From assembly GCA_964441245.1 (NCBI GenBank), contig CAYTVR010000317.1:1-8185 (forward strand): DNA of 8,185 nt, written 5' to 3'. The number at the start of each line of letters is the position of its first letter. Position 1 is the stretch's first letter. Origin of the DNA: JALZUU01 sp964441245 (GTDB lineage: Bacteria > Bacteroidota > Bacteroidia > Chitinophagales > Saprospiraceae). The translations under genes and the position numbers were made by a program. Below, piece by piece: positions 1-4,864 of the stretch. Under the pieces are notes generated by a model. That model saw only the letters and a list, made by a program, of their open reading frames with translations, was not told the origin of the DNA and ran no database searches.

Positions 1-495
1 AGCCATGAAGAGTGCATCGCACCAAGTCCAACGTTCTAAATGTTTATAATTATCTAAAGTGATGGGTTGTTGACTGGGATTTTCCATTATCCAATCCAGG
101 TGATCTTTAGTTTTTTTGATCATTTCTTGATCCTGATATTTTCGAAATAATTCTAAGAACATTTGCCCAACTACGTGATCATCAGCCATATATTTTCTCC
201 AATGTAAATTCCATTTTTGTTCCGTTCCAACTTTTTTCAACCAATCATAATACCGGTCGTCTTTAGCCATTGCCGCCAATTTGGTCATCCCTACATACAA
301 AGCTCCGTTGGTCCAATCTGCAATATGGTGGGGTTCTTTTCTACCACTATAAGTATCTCTAAAATGCTCTATCTGCCAATCCGCAACATGCAACATTTGG
401 CGACGTACTTCTACAGGATTAATTTCTTGAGCATAAGTTTGGAAAGTAGAAAAGATAAATCCGATAATTAGGAGGAAGATTTTTAGTTCTCTCAT
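1..495 (-). CDS. GH105 unsaturated uronyl hydrolase (YteR/YesR-like), N-terminal 165 residues, cut by the window edge
   Basis: This is an open minus-strand frame that starts at ATG 495-493 and runs off the left edge in frame, so its C-terminal part is missing. Residues 1-23 form a signal peptide (hydrophobic IFLLIIGFIFSTF, then TYAQ|E), implying export to the periplasm or beyond. The body matches the N-terminal half of the alpha/alpha-barrel glycoside hydrolases of family 105 (related to GH88): IADWTNGALYVGM near 59-71, ADDHVVGQMFLELF near 104-117, and WTWCDALFMA at 156-165. The last is the family's signature, and its Asp (D160) corresponds to the proposed catalytic acid of YteR. Family enzymes remove the 4,5-unsaturated uronic acid that a polysaccharide lyase leaves at a chain end, from rhamnogalacturonan, ulvan or arabinogalactan fragments. 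The substrate here cannot be read. It is divergent from the GH16 gene, which suggests a shared glycan locus. The family call is secure; the substrate is open. Confidence 0.9.
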   Translation of the reverse strand, partial: MRELKIFLLIIGFIFSTFQTYAQEINPVEVRRQMLHVADWQIEHFRDTYSGRKEPHHIADWTNGALYVGMTKLAAMAKDDRYYDWLKKVGTEQKWNLHWRKYMADDHVVGQMFLELFRKYQDQEMIKKTKDHLDWIMENPSQQPITLDNYKHLERWTWCDALFMA

Positions 496-684
496 GTTAT
501 TTGGTAATATATTCTGATGGTATAAAAAGGTTCTATTCGGGTGATTTATTCTGGAAATTAAAGGAACTTCATCTGGTGGACTAAACCATATGTTTAAAAG
601 CATAACACAATTCACTTTTACTGACTAAAAATACAATTATGCTATTACCAAAGTATCAAGAAAAATATTTTTACGAAAAAAAAT

Positions 685-1560
685 ATGAAATTTCTAAAAG
701 TTTTATTCCTCTTTTTATGCTTTTCCTTATTAGGGAAATTATCTATTGCTCAGGATCCTACCATTCCTCCTAAGAATTATGTAGATACCATTGACATGGA
801 AAATGTAGTGGAAAGAGTCAATGCTATTTATCCACTTTCAGATCAAGGCAATGCCAAAAATTGGAAATTTCTGAAAAAGTGTTCTGATGAATTTAATGGT
901 GAAAAAGTCAATACCAGAAAATGGTATCCTAATAATCCCAAATGGAAAGGAAGGCCACCGACCTATTTTCATGGCTCCAATGTGCGATTAGAAAATGGAG
1001 AATTAGTGATTCGAGTAAATCAACATGGTGAGGAAAGACTTCCAGAAGAATTTACACATACCACCGGATTTATTAAAAGTAAGGAGCAATTTTTATACGG
1101 ATATTTTGAAGCAGAAGCTAAATTGATGAATGCGCCTTGGGTCTCAGGTTTTTGGATGACCAATGTTGGAAAAGATTGGTGGACAGAAATTGATATTTGC
1201 GAAAATGCACCGGGCATAGCTTACAATGTAAATGATTTAAACTCGAATCTTCATGTCTTTAAAACACCTAAAGATAAAGGAGATGTAAAGAAACACTTTG
1301 CTAGACCAAAGAAGTATTATATGCCTGAAGAACTCCAAGCCGATTATCATGTTTGGGGATTAGAATGGACAGCAGAGTACATTCGTTTTTATATTGACGG
1401 CATCCTATTTCGAGAAGCAGAAAATACACATTGGCACCAACCACTAGAAGTCAATTTTAATTGTGAATCCAATAAATGGTTTGGAGCACTCCCAGATGAT
1501 AATCGTTTAGATGGAGAATTTCACGTTAAGTATTTTAGAGCATGGAAGCATAAAAAATAA
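685..1560 (+). CDS. Secreted GH16 endo-glycanase (agarase/porphyranase/carrageenase-like clan)
   Basis: A 291-residue protein with a type I signal peptide (residues 1-23, hydrophobic LFLFLCFSLLG, cleavage near SIAQ|D) and one catalytic beta-jellyroll domain from about 55 to 290. The GH16 signature is TEIDICE at 167-173: E168 is the expected nucleophile, D170 the helper and E173 the acid/base, in the E-x-D-x-x-E (beta-bulge) form. Other family features are NVRLENGELVIR (99-110), FIKSKEQFLYGYFEAEAKL (129-147), SGFWMT (154-159) and HVWGLEWTAEYIRFYIDG (222-239). Retaining GH16 enzymes with this layout cut beta-linked galactans such as agar, porphyran, carrageenan or beta-1,3-galactan, or beta-glucans. 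The subfamily cannot be settled by eye. No carbohydrate-binding module or T9SS sorting domain follows; the protein ends with the jellyroll at FHVKYFRAWKHKK. The ATG is the only one preceding the signal peptide. It is divergent from the GH105 gene, 189 bp away. Confidence 0.92.
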   Translation: MKFLKVLFLFLCFSLLGKLSIAQDPTIPPKNYVDTIDMENVVERVNAIYPLSDQGNAKNWKFLKKCSDEFNGEKVNTRKWYPNNPKWKGRPPTYFHGSNVRLENGELVIRVNQHGEERLPEEFTHTTGFIKSKEQFLYGYFEAEAKLMNAPWVSGFWMTNVGKDWWTEIDICENAPGIAYNVNDLNSNLHVFKTPKDKGDVKKHFARPKKYYMPEELQADYHVWGLEWTAEYIRFYIDGILFREAENTHWHQPLEVNFNCESNKWFGALPDDNRLDGEFHVKYFRAWKHKK

Positions 1561-1600
1561 TTTAGGGATAGCAGAATAGAGGATTCAAAGAATTTTAAAT

Positions 1601-1616
1601 ATATCCAATATCCAAT
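1601..1616. repeat. Left remnant of the AATATCC heptad array
   Basis: The sequence reads atatcc-aatatcc-aat, that is about two copies of the same 7-bp unit found six times at 1757-1798. The left and right parts are separated by the MITE-like element, and deleting 1616-1758 joins them in perfect 7-bp phase. This left arm is therefore best read as the broken-off end of one original array. Confidence 0.8.
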
Positions 1617-1758
1617 TAGGGGTGTACGGAACTTTATAATTTGAATTAAATTAATAAAAAAAATTACATAATTTGCTCATTATTAATATTGATTTGAGAT
1701 CAAAATTTTAGCAAAAGTCGTTTTCATATTGTTGAATCAAAGTTCCGTACAGCCCTAA
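1616..1758. mobile_element. MITE-like element, 143 bp, with 20-bp terminal inverted repeats
   Basis: The left end 1616-1635 reads TTAGGGGTGTACGGAACTTT. The right end 1739-1758, reverse complemented, reads TTAGGGCTGTACGGAACTTT, so 19 of 20 positions match. The 103-bp interior is AT-rich and holds no credible coding frame. The element sits inside an AATATCC tandem array. If the ends are drawn at TAGGG...CCCTA (1617-1757), an AT dinucleotide flanks both sides as a 2-bp target duplication; if drawn at TTAGGG...CCCTAA there is no duplication. Either way, removal restores the uninterrupted heptad repeat. It is most likely a non-autonomous relic of an insertion sequence moved in trans by a transposase not in this window. 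I do not recognise the parent family. In RNA the arms would form a strong hairpin in either direction, so it may also end transcription of the two convergent genes beside it. Confidence 0.75.
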
Positions 1759-1817
1759 TATCCAATATCCAATATCCAATATCCAATATCCAATATCCAG
1801 ACCAGTAACCAATATCC
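1757..1817. repeat. AATATCC heptanucleotide tandem repeat (6 perfect copies plus one outlier)
   Basis: Six perfect AATATCC units occupy 1757-1798. After a 12-bp interruption, a further unit lies at 1811-1817 and directly touches the stop codon (complement of 1818-1820) of the minus-strand membrane protein gene. The first two bases overlap the right end of the MITE-like element. The array fills the gap between two convergent genes. Copy number of such perfect short repeats is expected to vary between strains by slippage. Since the unit is 7 bp it would shift frame if it entered a gene. Confidence 0.9.
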
Positions 1818-2603
1818 CTAAACCGTATCAATCAAATGATCTAATAACTCATCACCTTCTTCTTGTTCTCTATTCAAATCAGTGACATCTGCAAAGGCAA
1901 CATAGATCGCAATCATCGCAACTGGAACGGTTACAATAATTCCAATGACAAAACCAACGACTCCAAGCATGGCTATGAAAGTGGTTACCACCAAAAACAA
2001 AAAGATGATCAACCATTTTTTCGTAACGACTTTTCGACTAGCTTCCAATGCTGTCCAAAAATCAACATTAAAAAATACTACAAACATATTGGACCAAGCG
2101 TAGGCAAAAGTCAAATAGAATACAGGTAATAATAATACTACAGACCAAACAGGAAAATTACTAGAGGCATCTAGAATTTCTGCAGGATCTTCAGACATGA
2201 CAGCCTGCATTATTCCAGAAGAAAAAACGGCCGCCATAAAAGGAATACATGCTAATAAAATCAGTAAATACATGACTAGATTAGTCATCACCAATTGTCC
2301 AAAATGATCAAATCCCTTAAAAAAATCACCAAACTCAGGTTTTTCTTCATTTTGGATCTTATGAGCTACGATATAAATTCCCATGATAAGAGGAGGAGCA
2401 ACGACCATGCTAATCAATTGTCCAAGTAATGGAATGACTCCAAGGAAAGATGTGATAACGATATAAATGATAATAAAGCCAATAAAACCACCTACGTATT
2501 TTCCGAAGATGTTAAAGCCTTGACTAATATATTCACCGAATCGAAAATCATAACCATTGGCGATTAGATCATCTATTTTTTCTTTAAAATTATTGTTATT
2601 CAT
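1818..2603 (-). CDS. Six-pass integral membrane protein of unknown function (YciC/DUF975-like in layout)
   Basis: A 261-residue protein with no signal peptide and about six hydrophobic segments: roughly 37-57, 60-81, 102-130, 151-180, 196-215 and 217-238. A short cytosolic-looking N-terminus (NNNNFKEKIDDLIANGYDFRFGEYISQGFNIF) precedes them. An acidic tail (DLNREQEEGDELLDHLIDTV) follows the last segment. The pattern of an amphipathic lead, paired TM helices and the loop motif DFWTALEASRKVVTKKW at 181-197 is seen in many uncharacterised Bacteroidota membrane proteins, often loosely named after YciC or DUF975, and sometimes misnamed as carotenoid oxygenases. No catalytic or transport motif is visible, so no function is assigned. 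The ATG at 2603-2601 lies just downstream of a plausible promoter. The gene's stop codon abuts the heptad repeat. Confidence 0.85.
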   Translation of the reverse strand: MNNNNFKEKIDDLIANGYDFRFGEYISQGFNIFGKYVGGFIGFIIIYIVITSFLGVIPLLGQLISMVVAPPLIMGIYIVAHKIQNEEKPEFGDFFKGFDHFGQLVMTNLVMYLLILLACIPFMAAVFSSGIMQAVMSEDPAEILDASSNFPVWSVVLLLPVFYLTFAYAWSNMFVVFFNVDFWTALEASRKVVTKKWLIIFLFLVVTTFIAMLGVVGFVIGIIVTVPVAMIAIYVAFADVTDLNREQEEGDELLDHLIDTV

Positions 2604-2617
2604 GATTGTTTAGTTTT

Positions 2618-2649
2618 CAAAGTTTATAAATCTATGTTGAATGTACAAA
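2618..2649 (-). promoter_or_regulatory. Candidate Bacteroidota-type promoter for the membrane protein gene
   Basis: Read on the minus strand, TTTG (2649-2646) is followed after 20 bp by AAACTTTG (2625-2618). This matches the TTTG / TAnnTTTG consensus of Bacteroidota sigma-ABfA promoters except for the first base of the -7 box. The start codon is 14 bp further on. The -33 TTTG is made from the last bases of the U-tract of the upstream gene's terminator, so terminator and promoter are physically fused. Confidence 0.5.
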
Positions 2650-2681
2650 AAAAATAACCTTGTTGATGACTCAACAAGGTT
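2647..2681 (-). terminator. Intrinsic terminator of the CBM48-HhH gene
   Basis: On the minus strand, AACCTTGTTGA (2681-2671) pairs perfectly with TCAACAAGGTT (2666-2656) around a 4-nt loop. It is followed after one base by eight T residues (2654-2647). That is an 11-bp stem plus U-tract, 31 bp after the stop codon of the minus-strand gene at 2713-3432. The plus-strand reading has no U-tract, so it works in one direction only. Confidence 0.93.
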
Positions 2682-2712
2682 AAATTCTCTTTACTGTATT
2701 TTTAAAGCAGTT

Positions 2713-3432
2713 TTATTTCTTACCGCCGTTCAATTTTTTCTGAAGTTTAGTCAACTTAGTCCATTCTCCTTTGGCAGCTAAACCAGCTTGTTGAGCCCAA
2801 GTAGATGGATTGTGCATTTTATATCTGCTACCAGCTTCGTTCAATACTTTTTGCATTCTAGTTACAGAGCACTTGGCCATGTTAGCAAAAGTCATGATTC
2901 CAGCGTCGTTCATTAACTGAGCGATTTTAGGACCGATGCCTTCAATCTTCGTTAAATCATCAGCAGTACGGGTAACTTTTTTCTTTGTAGTCACTTTTTT
3001 AGGAGCAGTTACTTTTTTCGCAGTCACTTTTTTCGTTACTGTTTTTTTAGCAGGTTTTGCTTTAGTAGTTACTTTTTTTGCGGTAGCTTTAGGTTTTCTT
3101 TTTGCAGTAGTTTTAGTGACTTTCGCAGCAGGAACAGTCACTACAGAATTTTCAACACCATAAGGTGTAGGCAAGTAAGCATCAGCAGCCCAGTCATTAG
3201 TCCAGGTTACGTTGTCAATCAGGTAACGGAATTGATACTCCCGACCTGCTTCTAGCTCAACAACTGTTTTGAATTCGCTTTTAGACGCTTTCATTTGGAT
3301 ACCTTCAGAAGGATTCCAATTGTTGAATTCTCCAAGCAATTTAACCTCTTTACCACCATTAACAGCTTCTTTTGGTAGAGTGAAGGTTACTTTGCATGTT
3401 GGCTTTGTACTTTGAAATTGCTTTTTCAACAT
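2713..3432 (-). CDS. CBM48 (AMPK-type glycogen-binding) - lysine-rich H1-like linker - helix-hairpin-helix protein
   Basis: A 239-residue protein with three parts. Residues 1-101 are an early-set/CBM48 domain of the type in isoamylases and AMPK beta: VKLLGEFNNWNP (30-41), LEAGREYQFRYLIDN (60-74), WTNDWAADAYLPTPYG (77-92). Residues 103-155 are low-complexity Lys/Thr/Ala/Val (KKVTAKKVTAPKK-like), as in histone H1 tails and bacterial H1-like DNA-compacting proteins. Residues 158-239 are a helix-hairpin-helix module starting DDLTKIEGIGPKIAQLM, of the type also found attached to ribosomal protein L21 in Bacteroidota. The frame can be extended to a TTG at 3483, but that codon lies inside the -7 promoter box, so the ATG at 3432-3430 is the start; it also gives the MLKKQ N-terminus typical of the family. 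No signal peptide: cytosolic. The tail and HhH suggest nucleic-acid binding; whether the CBM48 binds glycogen is unknown. It has its own promoter and terminator. Confidence 0.9.
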   Translation of the reverse strand: MLKKQFQSTKPTCKVTFTLPKEAVNGGKEVKLLGEFNNWNPSEGIQMKASKSEFKTVVELEAGREYQFRYLIDNVTWTNDWAADAYLPTPYGVENSVVTVPAAKVTKTTAKRKPKATAKKVTTKAKPAKKTVTKKVTAKKVTAPKKVTTKKKVTRTADDLTKIEGIGPKIAQLMNDAGIMTFANMAKCSVTRMQKVLNEAGSRYKMHNPSTWAQQAGLAAKGEWTKLTKLQKKLNGGKK

Positions 3433-3480
3433 TGCTAAATGATATTTAAATGGTTTAAAATAATTTTCTAAAATTGGCCG

Positions 3481-3488
3481 CAAAGATA
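3481..3488 (-). promoter_or_regulatory. -7 promoter box for the CBM48-HhH gene
   Basis: The minus strand reads TATCTTTG at 3488-3481, a perfect TAnnTTTG box, in the context GTTGTATCTTTGCGG. Upstream is a long T-rich run, without a clean -33 TTTG at the usual distance. Transcription would begin near 3475, leaving a leader of about 40 nt before the ATG at 3432. This rules out the in-frame TTG at 3483-3481 as a start codon. Confidence 0.7.
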
Positions 3489-3866
3489 CAACTTTTATAT
3501 TAAAAAAAATATGAAACTGATTTTTTTTAACGCACTATTTTAATTGATCAGTTTTTTGAAAAAAATCTGTAGTTGTAAAATCGGAAAAGATGTGTTTTAT
3601 TTCGATTATTAATATTGAACTTGTTTTAAAATAACTTTATTGAGTAATCAGTTCAAAATTATTTTTTATCAAAAATTAACTAGTCGAAGTGTTTCTAGAT
3701 ATTTGCGGTTTTTCAAGTGCTTACGTATACTACAAACTACCTTTTTTGTTACATTATTTAATGGTAATTTTGCGATAGACACTAGAATTAGTAAGTGCTT
3801 ATTGTCAAAAATACACTATTTACTATAGCTTAAAAACATTTTTATGTTAAATTTTTGTAAACTTTA
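3489..3866. other. AT-rich divergent intergenic region
   Basis: About 380 bp separates two divergent genes. It contains promoter elements on both strands, near 3481 and 3765. A 62-codon plus-strand frame at 3640-3828 is not supported: it has no family resemblance, biased aromatic/basic composition typical of random AT-rich sequence, and the downstream gene's promoter box lies inside it. The octamer AAGTGCTT occurs at 3715-3722 and 3793-3800, with a one-base variant at 3687-3694, which could be a regulator site. I see no RNA gene or riboswitch. Confidence 0.6.
3765..3772 (+). promoter_or_regulatory. -7 promoter box for the tandem NTF2-like gene
   Basis: TAATTTTG fits TAnnTTTG exactly. A TTTG lies at 3745-3748, giving a spacer of 16 bp, slightly shorter than usual; the T-run just before it could serve instead. 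Transcription would start near 3780, about 87 nt before the ATG at 3867. Confidence 0.5.
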
Positions 3867-4724
3867 ATGATGAAACGAATTGCCTATCTTTTTCTCTCCT
3901 GTTTTTTTACCCTCTCCTTAAATGCTCAAGTTGTCTCGGATGCTGCCATTATTCAACCGATCCAACAATTATTTGATGGTATGCGTTTGGGTGATAGTGC
4001 TATGGTTCGCGCTGTTTTTCTACCTGCTGCAACATTAGAATCTGCTTTTACAGATCGATCAGGAAAACCACAATTAAAATCAGGATCTATTGATCAATTT
4101 GTTCAGGCGATCGGCGAACCGCATGAGGAGGTTTGGGATGAAAAAATTTGGTCTTATGAAATCAAACAAGATGGGCGTATGGCAAGCGTTTGGACAGAAT
4201 ATACTTTTTACGTAGGTGAAAAAATGTCTCATTGTGGAGTCAATGCTTTTCAATTATTTAATGGAGCAAATGGTTGGAAGATTAAGAATATTATGGATAC
4301 CCGTCGGCGGGAAAATTGTCAGGAAGATCCTAAGGTCGTCTTAGATCAGTTGATGGATGCTTGGCACAAGGCAGCAGCAGAAGGGGATGAGGAAGTATTT
4401 TTTGATAGTATGGGAGATGAGGCGATTTACATTGGAACGGATGCGACCGAACGTTGGCGTAAAAAAGAATTTGAAGCTTGGTCCAAAAAATATTTTGATC
4501 GCGATTCTGCTTGGGATTTTACACCGATCGAACGTGCTATTTATTTTTCTAAAAATAAAGAAGTGGCTTGGTTCAATGAAACTTTGAATACTTGGATGGG
4601 CGTTTGTCGTGGTTCTGGTGTGATTGAAAAGGTTGACGGCGTATGGAAATTACAGCATTATCATTTGGCGATGACCATTCCTAATGAGAAGGTTGAGGCG
4701 GTTTTAAAATTGATGAAAGAGTAA
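3867..4724 (+). CDS. Secreted protein with two tandem NTF2-like (SnoaL/DUF4440-type) domains
   Basis: A 285-residue protein with a signal peptide (residues 1-20, AYLFLSCFFTLSLNA|Q). Domain 1, about 24-148, opens with IIQPIQQLFDGMRLGDSAMVRAVFLP and ends with NGWKIKNIMDTR. Domain 2, about 155-283, opens with VVLDQLMDAWHKAAAEGDEEVFFDSM and contains GTDATERW (190-197), FEAWSKKYF (202-210), GVCRGSGVIEK (245-255) and KLQHYHLAMTIPNEK (261-275). Each half shows the NTF2-like cone: long N-terminal helices, then curved beta strands. The second half resembles SnoaL_3-type proteins, usually stand-alone and about 150 residues long, so this is a two-domain fusion. The fold holds small ligands or forms dimers; no catalytic residues can be named, and the ligand is unknown. 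Two adjacent ATGs (3867, 3870) are possible starts, differing by one residue. The neighbours give no pathway clue. It converges with the gene at 4863. Confidence 0.85.
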   Translation: MMKRIAYLFLSCFFTLSLNAQVVSDAAIIQPIQQLFDGMRLGDSAMVRAVFLPAATLESAFTDRSGKPQLKSGSIDQFVQAIGEPHEEVWDEKIWSYEIKQDGRMASVWTEYTFYVGEKMSHCGVNAFQLFNGANGWKIKNIMDTRRRENCQEDPKVVLDQLMDAWHKAAAEGDEEVFFDSMGDEAIYIGTDATERWRKKEFEAWSKKYFDRDSAWDFTPIERAIYFSKNKEVAWFNETLNTWMGVCRGSGVIEKVDGVWKLQHYHLAMTIPNEKVEAVLKLMKE

Positions 4725-4733
4725 GGAGGTAGT

Positions 4734-4864
4734 AAGTTTTAAGTGATAGGTGATAGGTGATAGGTGATAGGTGATAGGTGATAAGTATTAAGTCCCCTCG
4801 ATACGCGTATTCCGAGCTTAGTCGAGGAGACTTAATACTTACCACTTAATACTTAATACTTTTT
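4734..4864. repeat. Heptad repeats in two inverted halves around a palindromic core
   Basis: Almost the whole convergent gap is built from 7-bp units. Left half: aagtttt, aagtgat, five perfect aggtgat copies (4748-4782), aagtatt, aagtccc. Right half, in the opposite sense: acttaat (4830), acttacc, acttaat, acttaat, acttttt, running into the stop codon of the minus-strand gene. The central arms AAGTATTAAGTCCCCTCGA (4783-4801) and its complement at 4822-4840 pair at 18 of 19 positions around a 20-nt loop. The right side ends in a T-run. The hairpin could act as a terminator for the plus-strand gene and possibly for both convergent genes. Confidence 0.85.

Noticed and set aside
217..471. 84-codon plus-strand open frame
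   Set aside because: It is antisense to the GH105 gene, which has a signal peptide and the WCDALFMA signature on the minus strand.
496..684. Promoters for the divergent GH105 and GH16 genes
   Set aside because: Near matches such as TATGTTTA (589-596) exist, but none has both boxes at a fitting distance, so no site is called.
1757..1798. AATATCC units considered as a CRISPR array
   Set aside because: The units are 7 bp and contiguous, with no spacers; it is a simple tandem repeat.
2656..2681. Bidirectional terminator
   Set aside because: Only the minus-strand reading is followed by a T-run; the plus strand continues with AAATTCTC.
2936..3163. Hydrophobic 75-codon plus-strand frame rich in Val, Phe and Ala
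   Set aside because: It is the antisense reading of the Lys/Thr/Ala-rich tail of the CBM48-HhH gene; lysine AAA codons read as TTT phenylalanine on the other strand.
3640..3828. 62-codon plus-strand open frame in the divergent spacer
   Set aside because: No recognisable family, composition like random AT-rich sequence, and it covers the likely promoter of the next gene.
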